Assembly (NCBI GenBank): GCA_025935735.1
Contig: JAICUS010000160.1
Location: forward strand, 1-10,810
Direction: 5' to 3'
DNA length: 10,810 nucleotides
DNA from: Solirubrobacteraceae bacterium
GTDB taxonomy: Bacteria; Actinomycetota; Thermoleophilia; Solirubrobacterales; Solirubrobacteraceae
Both the position numbers and the translations under genes were made by a program. The notes beneath the pieces were generated by a model. The model saw only the letters and a program-made list of their open reading frames with translations, was not told the DNA's origin and made no database searches. Positions 1-6,231 of the stretch are shown piece by piece. Each line of letters opens with the position of its first letter. Positions within the stretch are counted from its first letter, which is position 1.

Positions 1-204
1 GAGCTCGCGGTCGGCCTGCGCGACAGCTATCCCGCGATCCGCCCCGGCTACCACCTCAACAAGCGCCACTGGAACACGCTCACGCTGGACGGCAGCCTCT
101 CCGACCAGTTCGTGCGCGACCTGATAGAGGACTCCTACGACCTGATCGTCAGCGCGCTCCCGCGGCGCGTCCGACCACCGCGCGTGTCGCCTGCGTCGGG
201 CTGA
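1..204 (+). CDS. MmcQ/YjbR family protein, C-terminal part (5' end outside window)
   Basis: The frame is open from the first base and ends at TGA 202-204, giving the last 67 residues of a protein that begins to the left. The segment GYHLNKRHWNTLTLDGS followed by LIEDSYDLIVSALPRR is the characteristic C-terminal half of the small MmcQ/YjbR family (double-wing fold, usually about 115-130 residues): the KRHWNT strand and the SYDLIVSALP helix are typical. Family members are annotated as predicted DNA-binding proteins, but their biochemical role is poorly defined. The last dozen residues (PPRVSPASG) are a low-complexity tail. The gene converges on the minus-strand operon ending at 495 and shows no link to the amine genes. 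An 8-bp inverted repeat (GCGTGTCG 182-189, CGACACGC 217-224) straddles the stop codon and could aid termination, but no T-run follows it. Confidence 0.75.
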   Translation, partial: ELAVGLRDSYPAIRPGYHLNKRHWNTLTLDGSLSDQFVRDLIEDSYDLIVSALPRRVRPPRVSPASG

Positions 205-364
205 GGCCGACAAACCCGACACGCATCGCGGCGACAGGCTTCTCTCCGGCATCCTCGCGGCCGAGGTGGTGCGCGCGGACGTCAACTGGCGCGTGAACGG
301 GCGGCCGATGCCCCGGCTCGCCGGGTGATCGGTCTTCGAATCTCGACTATTCCGGTTGAGTCAC

Positions 365-389
365 TCTAGGCACCTATAGCGTGCCTAGA
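365..389. repeat. perfect 9-bp inverted repeat, 7-nt spacer
   Basis: TCTAGGCAC (365-373) and GTGCCTAGA (381-389) are exact reverse complements separated by CTATAGC. The arms are only moderately GC-rich for this genome and no T-tract follows on either strand. The element therefore looks as much like a dimeric regulator site as like a terminator. Both flanking genes end towards it, which favours a role in stopping convergent transcription. Function is inferred from position only. Confidence 0.55.
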
Positions 390-413
390 CTCCCACACGT
401 GAAAGAGGTGCAT

Positions 414-439
414 CGAAGGTCGCGCACGCTCGACCTTCG
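414..439. terminator. candidate bidirectional terminator hairpin
   Basis: CGAAGGTCG (414-422) and CGACCTTCG (431-439) form a perfect 9-bp stem with an 8-nt loop. The hairpin lies 56 bases beyond the stop codon of the minus-strand FAD-GcvT gene. There is no uridine run, but in high-GC actinomycetes stem-loops without a U-tract are often found after operons. The position between convergent genes fits termination in either direction. A regulatory binding site is the alternative. Confidence 0.45.
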
Positions 440-494
440 CGGCCGACTCAGGGCCGACCTCCGCCCTACCCAGCATGCAGTTCGCCGGACCCGC

Positions 495-2900
495 CTAGTA
501 GGCGCGGATGCGTGACCCCGTCGGGTCGTAGAGCGGCTCGGCGCTCACCACCGCGCCGACCCGCTCCCCGAACACCTCGACGTCGACCTCGGTGCCGACG
601 ACCGACGCCTCGGCGGGCAGGTAGGCGTAGGCGATCGAGCGCTCGACGGTGTAACCGTAGCCGCCGGAGGTCACCCGGCCGAGCACCGAGCCCGAGACGC
701 GCACCGGCTCGTTGCCGAGCGCGACCGCGCGCGGGTCCTCGAGCACCAGGCAGCACAGGCGGCGCTCCGGCTCGGGGCGCAGCGCGGCGCGGCCGACGAA
801 CTCCTTGTCCGCCTTCACGCAGAAGCCCAAACCGGCCTCGTAGGGGGTGTCGTCGGGGGTGATGTCCGATCCCCAGACGCGGTAGCCCTTCTCCAGGCGC
901 AGCGAGTCGATCGCGCGATAGCCGCCGGCGACGAGGCCGAACGGGCGGCCGGCCTCCCAGAGCGTGCTCCACAGCGCGGCGCCGAACTCGGTCGGGCAGT
1001 AGAGCTCCCACCCGAGCTCGCCCACGTAGGTGACCCGCAGCGCGCGCACCGGCACGTCGCCGACCGCGATCTCGCGCCACTGCATGTAGGGGAACGACAG
1101 GTCGTCGAGGCAGCACGCGGACAGCACGTCGCGGGCCAGCGGCCCCCACAGCCCGAGGCAGGCCCAGCGCGAGGTGACGTCGGCCACCTCCACGCCCTCC
1201 CCCGCGTGGCGGGCGATCCAGGCGAGGTCGTGGCGGCCGAACGCGGTGCCGGTGACGATGAAGAAGCGGTCCTCGGCCAGCCGCGTGACCGTGAAGTCGC
1301 ACTCGATCCCGCCGCGTGAGTTGAGCATCTGGGTGTAGGTGATGCGGCCGACGTCGCGGGCGACGCGGTTGTCGCACAGGCGCTCCAGCAGCTCGGCCGC
1401 GCGCGGGCCGGAGATCTCCAGCTTCGCGAACGACGTCTCGTCGAACAGCGCGGCGGCGGAGCGGCAGGCGAGGTGCTCGGCGGCGATCGCCGGCGACCAG
1501 TGCCGGCCCGCCCAGCCGCGCGGGCGGACGGCGCCGTCGGCCGCGGCCGCGTTGCCCGAGTACCAGTTCACCCGCTCCCAGCCGGACTTCTCGCCGAACG
1601 CCGCGCCGTGCGCCGCGTGCCAGGCATACGACGGGGCCAGCCGCAGCGGCCGCCCCGCGGAGCGCTCGTGGTGGGGGTACTTGATGTCGTAGTAGGTCTC
1701 GTAGACCTCGCGCACGCGGGCGAGCGTGTAGCGCGGCGAGCGGTGGTGGGAGCCGAAGCGCCGGACGTCCATCTCCCACAGGTCCAGGGACGGCTCGCCG
1801 GCGGCGATCCACTCGGCCATCGCCCGCCCCACTCCGCCCGCGCCGGCCAGCCCGTGGGCGCAGAACCCCGCGGCCACGAAGAGCCCGCGCACCGGCGTCT
1901 CGCCGAGGCAGAACTCGCCGTCGGGGGTGAACGCCTCCGGGCCGTTGATGAGGCGCACGACCCGGACGTCCTCCATCGCCGGCACGCGCATCCGCGCGGC
2001 GTCGACCAGCGGCGCGAACCGGTCCCAGTCCTCCTCCAGGAGCCGCCCGTTGAAGTCCGCCGGGATCGCGTCCAGCCCGCCGTCGACCGCCCACGGCGCC
2101 GACACCCGCTCGTAGCCGCCCATCACCAGCCCGCCGCCCTCCTCGCGGAAGTACACGAGGTTGTCCGGGTCGCGGAGCGTCGGCAGGTGGCCCTCCCGCT
2201 CCCGGAACGGCTGCGTGACCAGGTACTCGTGGGCCATCGGCACCACCGGCACCCGCACGCCGGCCAGCCGCCCCAGCTCCGCCGCGTACATGCCGCCGGC
2301 GTTGACCACCACCTCGCACTCGATGTCGCCGCGGTCGGTCCGCACGCCGGTCACCCGGCCGCGGTCGACGTCGATCGCCTCCACCCGCGTGTGCGTGAGC
2401 ACCCGGCAGCCGCCCTCCCGCGCGCCCGCGACCAGCGCGAACGTCAGCCGCGAGGGGTCCAGGTAGCCGTCGGTGGCCAGCCAGGACGCGCCCAGCACGC
2501 CGTCGGCCGACATCAGCGGGAACGCGTCGGCGGCCTCGGAGGCCGAGATCAGCTCCAGCGGCAGACCGAACGTCTGCGCCCAGCCGGCCTGGCGGCGCGT
2601 CTCCTCCCAGCGCTCGTCCGAGCACGCCAGCCGCAGCCCGCCGCACTCCACCCAGCCGCAGTCGAGCCGCCGGTAGAGCTCGACCGAGTACATCATCATC
2701 TTGGTCAGCGTCACGCTCGCCCGCAGCTGACCGACGAGGCCCGCGGAGTGGAACGTCGAGCCCGAGGTGAGGTCCGCGCGCTCGAGCAGGACGACGTCGC
2801 GCCAGCCGAGCTGCGCCAGGTGGTAGGCGATCGACGCGCCCGCCACGCCGCCGCCCACGATCACGCAGCGCGCGCGATCAGGAGGCGACGCAGCGGGCAT
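495..2900 (-). CDS. FAD-dependent oxidoreductase fused to GcvT domain (sarcosine/dimethylglycine dehydrogenase family)
   Basis: 801 residues from ATG 2900-2898, close to the roughly 800-860 usual for the family. Domains in order: FAD-binding DAO domain (about 12-375), short FAO_M linker domain (371-425), GCV_T folate-binding domain (426-697), GCV_T C-terminal barrel (712-797). The dinucleotide motif is VGGGVAGAS (Gly16, 18, 21), with Glu40 ending strand 2. His51 in SGSTFHSAG sits where dimethylglycine and sarcosine dehydrogenases bind FAD covalently. GcvT hallmarks are MLNSRGGIECDF, YVGELGWELY and SLRLEKGYRVWGSDITP. Family enzymes oxidise N-methyl groups of amines such as sarcosine or dimethylglycine and pass the carbon to tetrahydrofolate; the exact substrate here is not visible. 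A longer frame to 2969 was rejected because only the 2900 start places the FAD motif near the N-terminus and gives a modest 23-bp overlap with the upstream kinase gene. No good Shine-Dalgarno is visible, so translation probably depends on coupling. Last gene of the minus-strand operon. Confidence 0.9.
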   Translation of the reverse strand: MPAASPPDRARCVIVGGGVAGASIAYHLAQLGWRDVVLLERADLTSGSTFHSAGLVGQLRASVTLTKMMMYSVELYRRLDCGWVECGGLRLACSDERWEETRRQAGWAQTFGLPLELISASEAADAFPLMSADGVLGASWLATDGYLDPSRLTFALVAGAREGGCRVLTHTRVEAIDVDRGRVTGVRTDRGDIECEVVVNAGGMYAAELGRLAGVRVPVVPMAHEYLVTQPFREREGHLPTLRDPDNLVYFREEGGGLVMGGYERVSAPWAVDGGLDAIPADFNGRLLEEDWDRFAPLVDAARMRVPAMEDVRVVRLINGPEAFTPDGEFCLGETPVRGLFVAAGFCAHGLAGAGGVGRAMAEWIAAGEPSLDLWEMDVRRFGSHHRSPRYTLARVREVYETYYDIKYPHHERSAGRPLRLAPSYAWHAAHGAAFGEKSGWERVNWYSGNAAAADGAVRPRGWAGRHWSPAIAAEHLACRSAAALFDETSFAKLEISGPRAAELLERLCDNRVARDVGRITYTQMLNSRGGIECDFTVTRLAEDRFFIVTGTAFGRHDLAWIARHAGEGVEVADVTSRWACLGLWGPLARDVLSACCLDDLSFPYMQWREIAVGDVPVRALRVTYVGELGWELYCPTEFGAALWSTLWEAGRPFGLVAGGYRAIDSLRLEKGYRVWGSDITPDDTPYEAGLGFCVKADKEFVGRAALRPEPERRLCCLVLEDPRAVALGNEPVRVSGSVLGRVTSGGYGYTVERSIAYAYLPAEASVVGTEVDVEVFGERVGAVVSAEPLYDPTGSRIRAY

Positions 2901-3777
2901 CGTCCAGCCAGCTCTCGAAGCGCGGGTCGTGCAGGCGCTCGCGCACCCGCGCGAGGTGCTCGGCCGCATAGCCGGCGAAGTCGAAGTCCAGCTCGGACAC
3001 CGCCGACTGCACGACCGCCCACATCGCCTCCCAGAACGCGGCCATCAGCCGCAGCAGGCGCAGCGCGGCCAGCTGGTCCGGCCGCGCCGCGGCGCCGTGG
3101 TAGGCCGCCAGCAGCCGCTCCTCGTCCGCGTCGTCGAGCCCGTTGTTGGAGGCGAGGTTCGCCAGGTCGAAGTACGGGTCGCCCATCCCCGCGTACTCCC
3201 AGTCGAGGATCCGCAGGCGCGCGCCGTCGTGGAGGAAGTTCGCGGTCAGCAGGTCGTTGTGGCAGGGCGCCGACGGCCGCGTGCCCAGCGCGGCGGCGAT
3301 CCGCGCCGCCGCGCGGTCGACCTCGTCGAAGCCCGCAGGGAGCGGCATGCTGTGGCGCAGCGCGGTCGCCCGGTAGGCGGCGACGCGATCCCAGGGCGAG
3401 AACGCCCAGCCCAGCGGCGGGCCGGCGTGGATGGAGCGCAGCGCGCCCGCCGCCTCCTCCAGCAGCGGCCCGCGCAGCTCCTCGACGTCCACCGGCCGGC
3501 CCGCGATGAAGCCGGTGACCAGGCAGCCGAGCTCGCGCGAGAACGCCAGCACGTCGGGCGCGATGCCCGCGGCCGCCCGGGTGGCGTCGCGCTCGGCCAC
3601 GCGGTCGATGCCCAGCAGCCGCGTCTCCTTGCCCGGCAGCCGCAGCACGCAGTCGCGCCCCGCCCACCGCAGCCGGTAGTTGCGGTTGGTGATCCCGCCG
3701 ACGAGCGGCACGGGGTCCGAGGACGGCGGCCCGAGCTCGGCCGACAGCGCCGCGATCGCCTCCGCCACCGACGTCAT
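2878..3777 (-). CDS. choline/ethanolamine-kinase-like phosphotransferase (APH fold)
   Basis: 299 residues with a complete aminoglycoside-phosphotransferase/choline-kinase fold. The nucleotide loop is GGITNRNYRL (27-36), followed by VLRLPGK (44-50). The catalytic loop is HNDLLTAN (His173, Asp175 as predicted catalytic base, Asn180) and the metal-binding motif is LDWEYAG (Asp192). The GGxTNxNY and DWEYAGMGDP patterns are closer to LicA-type choline kinases than to antibiotic-resistance enzymes. The likely reaction is ATP-dependent phosphorylation of a small amino-alcohol in the cytoplasm; the substrate is inferred from motif style and neighbours, not proven. The ATG (3777-3775) shares ATGA with the stop of the GntR gene and is preceded by a GGAG ribosome site 5 nt upstream. 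The 3' end overlaps the FAD-GcvT gene by 23 bp. An aminoglycoside or unrelated hydroxyl-bearing substrate cannot be excluded. Confidence 0.82.
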   Translation of the reverse strand: MTSVAEAIAALSAELGPPSSDPVPLVGGITNRNYRLRWAGRDCVLRLPGKETRLLGIDRVAERDATRAAAGIAPDVLAFSRELGCLVTGFIAGRPVDVEELRGPLLEEAAGALRSIHAGPPLGWAFSPWDRVAAYRATALRHSMPLPAGFDEVDRAAARIAAALGTRPSAPCHNDLLTANFLHDGARLRILDWEYAGMGDPYFDLANLASNNGLDDADEERLLAAYHGAAARPDQLAALRLLRLMAAFWEAMWAVVQSAVSELDFDFAGYAAEHLARVRERLHDPRFESWLDDARCVAS

Positions 3778-4460
3778 CGCCGCTCCACCACGAACGTGCC
3801 GCGGTGCAGGTCGCGCGCCCGCTCGACCTCGCCGTCGGCGGCGAACGCGGTGCGCTCGACGAGCATCACCGGCGTCCCCGCCCGCACGCCCAGCGCCGCC
3901 GCCTCCTCGTCGCGCGCCGCCACGGCGGCGATCCGCTCGACCGCCCGCACGGGCGCCAGGCCGTACTCCGCGCGCATCAGCTCGTACAGCGACCCGGTGA
4001 GGTCGCGCTCCAGCAGCCCCGGGAACCGCTGCGCCGGCAGCCAGGAGTCCTCCAATACCAGCGGCTCGCCGCCCGTGGTGCGCAGCCTCCGGACGTGCAG
4101 CTCGTCGCCCTCGCGCGCCGCGAGCAGCACCCGCGCCTCGGCCGGCCGCCCCTGCGCGGCCAGCCGCGCCGTCAGCCCGAGCGGGCCGTCCAGGCGCAGC
4201 TCCGGCCGCGCGCCGCGCACGAACGTCCCCCGCCCCACGCCGCGCTCCACCAGCCCGCGCCGGGCGAGCGAGTCGAGCGCCTGGCGCACGGTCATCCGGC
4301 TCACGCCCAACGTCGCGGCCAGCGCCCGCTCGGGCGGCAGCCGCTCGCCCGCCTCCAGGCCGCCGCTGGCGATCCGGTCCGACAGCCGCGCCTCGATCTG
4401 CGCCCAGACCGGCTCCCCGGGTCGCCGGCGCAGGCGCCAGCGGGGCCCGAGGCCCGTCAC
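3774..4460 (-). CDS. GntR-family transcriptional regulator, HutC/UTRA subfamily
   Basis: 228 residues from GTG 4460-4458. This start overlaps the permease stop as GTGA, and a longer open frame upstream of it lies inside the permease gene. The N-terminal winged helix-turn-helix spans about 15-82: PVWAQIEARLSDRIASGGLE, then LPPERALAATLGVSRMTVRQ, then the wing RGVGRGTFV. A UTRA effector domain follows (about 95-225), ending in DLHRGTFVV, the usual strand by the ligand pocket. UTRA regulators are normally repressors released by a small ligand, here presumably the amine or a metabolite of it. The first half of the UTRA domain looks about 10 residues shorter than usual between EARVLL and HVRRLR. 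The gene sits inside the operon whose leader carries an even-spaced GGTC-TA-GtCC palindrome (6004-6015) of the type bound by this subfamily, so autoregulation is likely. Stop overlaps the kinase start as ATGA. Confidence 0.9.
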   Translation of the reverse strand: MTGLGPRWRLRRRPGEPVWAQIEARLSDRIASGGLEAGERLPPERALAATLGVSRMTVRQALDSLARRGLVERGVGRGTFVRGARPELRLDGPLGLTARLAAQGRPAEARVLLAAREGDELHVRRLRTTGGEPLVLEDSWLPAQRFPGLLERDLTGSLYELMRAEYGLAPVRAVERIAAVAARDEEAAALGVRAGTPVMLVERTAFAADGEVERARDLHRGTFVVERR

Positions 4461-5986
4461 ACCAGCTCGGCTCGCGCCGCCTCCGGGATCTTGGCCTCGG
4501 GGATCTGCCGGTGGCGGATGCCGTAGTAGACGGCCCCGAGGATCAGCACGAAGCCGAGCACGAGCCAGAGGATCGGGATGTCGTTCAGGAAGCCGGGGAA
4601 CGACAGCAGCCCACCGGTCTCGCTCGACTTCGGGTTCGTGGCCACGCGGTGCCAGGCGAAGTTGACCAGCATCGAGCCGCCCCACACGAGCGCCAGCACG
4701 TTGACCAGCATTCCCCAGCGGCCGAGCGAGAACGCCCCGGCCTCGCGCGGGAAGCCGCGCCGGCGCGCCCGCAGGATCGCCAGGTTGGCCAGGATGTAGG
4801 ACAGGTAGATCATGCCGCTGGCGGCGATCGCGATGTAGGCCACGCCGGCGTACTTGAGCAGGAACAGCACGGCCATCAGCGCGACCACGATGCACGCGCC
4901 GACCGGGGTGCCCGTGCGCGAGTTGACGGTCTGCAGCCATCCCGAGCCGGGCAGCTGGCGATCGCGCGCCATGCCGTAGGCGAGCCGGATGGTCGAGGCC
5001 TGGATGGCCAAACAGCAGACGAAGATGGCGAACGAGACGACGAGCAGATAGCCCGTCGCGAGGCCCTTGCTCAGGTCACCCTCGATGATCTGCGCCGGCG
5101 AGACGCCGCCCGCGGCCACGACCTTGTGCAGGTCGCCCGGGATCGCCATCAGCATCGCCCACAGGAAGACGAAGGCGATGATGAACGCCGCGCCCACCGA
5201 GCCGAGCACGGCGCGCGGCGCGGCCCGCCGCGGCTCCCGCGTCTCCTCGGCCAGCGTCGACGCCGTGTCGAAGCCGTAGAGGACGAACAGGCCCATGAAC
5301 ATGGCCACGAGGAAGTTCGACGCGTTGAAGCTCGGGCCGCCGGTGTGGAAGACGACGCCGACGCCCTGGTTGTTGTGGAACGCGGCCAGGATGATCGCGA
5401 ACACGAACAGCCCGAGCAGCTCGAACAGCACGCCCGTGTTGTTGATCAGCGCCACGACCCGCACGCCGAAGATGTTCAGCAGCGTGATCACCAGCAGCGT
5501 GACCGCGGCGATCCACTTCTGGTTGGTCAGCGACGACGCGCTCATGTCGATGCCCACGTTGTTGAGCATCGGGATCAGCGTCAGCGGCAGCGTGGCCACG
5601 ACGGCGGCAACGGTCAGCGCGCCCGCCCACAGGTAGATCCAGCCGGAGAACCAGGCGTACGTCTTCGAGCGGGCCAGGTACTTCGTCCACTGGAAGACCG
5701 AGCCGGCGATCGGGAAGTGGCTCGACACCTCGGCGAAGTTCATGGCCACGATGAACTGCCCCAGCACCACCACCGGCCACGTCCAGAAGAACGCCCCGCC
5801 CAGCGTGCCGACGCCGAGGATGAACAGGGTGAAGATGCCGGTGGCCGGCGAGATGTAGGAGAAGGCCGCGGCGAAGGAGCTGAAGAAGTGCAGCCGCCGG
5901 TGCAGGCTCTGGTCGTAACCGAACTGCGCGAGGTCGGCGCTGTCGTCGACGGTGCCGCCGGTAGCGGGACGTGCGGTGGTGGCCAC
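4457..5986 (-). CDS. APC-superfamily amino acid/amine permease
   Basis: 509 residues, first gene of the minus-strand operon. A charged cytoplasmic N-terminus of about 32 residues is followed by roughly twelve hydrophobic segments (starting near 34, 66, 111, 157, 184, 222, 262, 312, 362, 380, 424 and 470). Family signatures are FPIAGSVFQWTKYLA after TM2, YGFDTASTLAEETREPRRAA in the central loop (237-256) and IRLAYGMARDRQLPG (333-347). This resembles the ACT branch of the APC superfamily, which imports amino acids, GABA, choline or other amines; the substrate cannot be read from sequence. The start is GTG 5986-5984, with GGAGGG (5993-5998) 6 nt upstream. The last codon and stop overlap the GntR gene (GTGA). 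Only family-level similarity to the second permease at 8386 is apparent, so the pair is not a recent duplication. Confidence 0.9.
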   Translation of the reverse strand: MATTARPATGGTVDDSADLAQFGYDQSLHRRLHFFSSFAAAFSYISPATGIFTLFILGVGTLGGAFFWTWPVVVLGQFIVAMNFAEVSSHFPIAGSVFQWTKYLARSKTYAWFSGWIYLWAGALTVAAVVATLPLTLIPMLNNVGIDMSASSLTNQKWIAAVTLLVITLLNIFGVRVVALINNTGVLFELLGLFVFAIILAAFHNNQGVGVVFHTGGPSFNASNFLVAMFMGLFVLYGFDTASTLAEETREPRRAAPRAVLGSVGAAFIIAFVFLWAMLMAIPGDLHKVVAAGGVSPAQIIEGDLSKGLATGYLLVVSFAIFVCCLAIQASTIRLAYGMARDRQLPGSGWLQTVNSRTGTPVGACIVVALMAVLFLLKYAGVAYIAIAASGMIYLSYILANLAILRARRRGFPREAGAFSLGRWGMLVNVLALVWGGSMLVNFAWHRVATNPKSSETGGLLSFPGFLNDIPILWLVLGFVLILGAVYYGIRHRQIPEAKIPEAARAELV

Positions 5987-5992
5987 GGCTGA

Positions 5993-5998
5993 CCCTCC
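5993..5998 (-). promoter_or_regulatory. ribosome binding site of the first permease
   Basis: On the minus strand GGAGGG lies 6 nt before the GTG at 5986. It is the best Shine-Dalgarno on this strand and fixes the GTG as the start. The operator-like palindrome begins only 5 nt further upstream. Confidence 0.8.
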
Positions 5999-6003
5999 AG
6001 AAT

Positions 6004-6015
6004 TGGTCTAGTCCA
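6004..6015. promoter_or_regulatory. GntR (HutC-type) operator candidate
   Basis: TGGTCTAGTCCA is a dyad with five of six base pairs symmetric. It differs by one base from TGGTCTAGACCA, the core recognised by HutC-subfamily regulators such as DasR and NagR/YvoA. It lies about 7 nt after the predicted transcription start and directly before the ribosome binding site, so a bound repressor would block early elongation. The HutC-type regulator encoded as the second gene of this operon is the natural candidate to bind it. The match is seen directly; the pairing is inferred. Confidence 0.6.
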
Positions 6016-6028
6016 TTCCCGCCCGCGG

Positions 6029-6058
6029 ACGCTACAGCGCTTGTGACGATCGTGTCAA
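6029..6058 (-). promoter_or_regulatory. promoter of the minus-strand operon
   Basis: On the minus strand, a perfect TTGACA -35 box (6053-6058) is followed after 18 nt by TAGCGT (6029-6034), which fits the actinobacterial TAnnnT -10 pattern. The predicted start is near 6022, leaving a leader of about 36 nt that contains the operator and the ribosome site. It is the best housekeeping-type promoter in the window. Confidence 0.65.
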
Positions 6059-6059
6059 G
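6040..6059. promoter_or_regulatory. 20-bp imperfect palindrome over the -35 box
   Basis: The sequence has the form CTTG-N2-ACGATCGT-N2-CAAG, symmetric at 16 of 20 positions, with an 8-bp perfect centre. It covers the whole minus-strand -35 hexamer (6053-6058). A protein bound here would compete with RNA polymerase, or would act as an activator if it sits on the polymerase side. It does not resemble the GGTC-type sites nearby, so a third regulator is possible. Confidence 0.45.
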
Positions 6060-6077
6060 CCCCGGTCACATCGTGTC
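6049..6077. repeat. direct repeat ATCGTGTC, two copies 21 bp apart
   Basis: Exact copies lie at 6049-6056 and 6070-6077. The 21-bp period is two helical turns, placing them on the same face of the DNA. The first copy overlaps the -35 box of the minus-strand promoter and half of the 20-bp palindrome; the second lies just upstream of the promoter. Eight-base repeats can occur by chance in such DNA, so a regulatory role is tentative. Confidence 0.3.
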
Positions 6078-6197
6078 CACGACCACGATTCATCTCGGCG
6101 ACGGACCGCCCACGCCGAACTCGGCATACGCGGCGTCGATCGATTCGCGGGTGGGTGCGCGCGCGGCGGTGCGTCCCCGCGACTGCACGATCCGAGC

Positions 6198-6220
6198 CTA
6201 CCGCCGCGACGCGGTAGCGT
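6198..6220 (+). promoter_or_regulatory. inverted repeat and -10-like box before the glutamine-synthetase-like gene
   Basis: CTACCGC (6198-6204) and GCGGTAG (6211-6217) are exact reverse complements with a 6-nt spacer. The right arm overlaps TAGCGT (6215-6220), the same -10-like hexamer as in the divergent promoter. The hexamer ends 11 nt before the ATG at 6232, and no purine-rich ribosome site lies between. This suggests a leaderless or nearly leaderless transcript with an operator over its promoter. No matching -35 box is apparent at 16-19 nt upstream. Confidence 0.4.
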
Positions 6221-6231
6221 TCGCCGCCGCC

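Larger units (their letters stand above)
205..494. other. intergenic gap between convergent genes
   Basis: The 290 bases between the MmcQ/YjbR-type stop and the stop of the FAD-GcvT gene contain no convincing gene. Around 331-420 the sequence is visibly richer in A and T than the rest of the window. It contains two perfect inverted repeats (listed separately) and a short direct repeat GGCCGAC at 441-447 and 452-458. One frame stays open through about 206-328 and reads in part LLSGILAAEVV before a TGA at 326-328. It has no credible start of its own and could be a decayed gene tail or chance in GC-rich DNA. Confidence 0.6.

Noticed and set aside
195..220. GTCGGG/CCCGAC hairpin over the first stop codon as a terminator
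   Set aside because: Only 6 bp with a 14-nt loop and no T-run; such short matches are common in this DNA.
325..355. TTCGAAT stretch resembling a tRNA T-loop, possibly a tRNA remnant or attachment site
   Set aside because: Flanking bases do not form the T-stem, and no acceptor or anticodon arm can be built around it.
356..391. TTGAGT with TATAGC or TAGACT as a plus-strand promoter
   Set aside because: Spacings of about 13 or 24 nt are outside the workable range, and no plus-strand gene follows.
2901..2969. N-terminal extension of the FAD-GcvT gene to an ATG at 2969
   Set aside because: The extra 23 residues are low-complexity, lie inside the kinase gene and push the FAD motif away from the N-terminus. 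ATG 2900 fits the family.
1473..3509. Long plus-strand open frame opposite the FAD-GcvT and kinase genes
   Set aside because: Rich in Arg, Ala, His and Pro with no domain pattern. It is the antisense shadow of real, recognisable genes.
4461..4940. Extension of the HutC-type regulator frame upstream to 4940
   Set aside because: It lies wholly inside the permease gene in another frame. The Arg/Pro/Gly-rich composition is typical of shadow frames in GC-rich DNA.
5971..6231. Extension of the glutamine-synthetase-like frame upstream to 5971
   Set aside because: The added residues match nothing in the family and would cover the divergent promoter, operator and permease start. Homology begins at ATG 6232.
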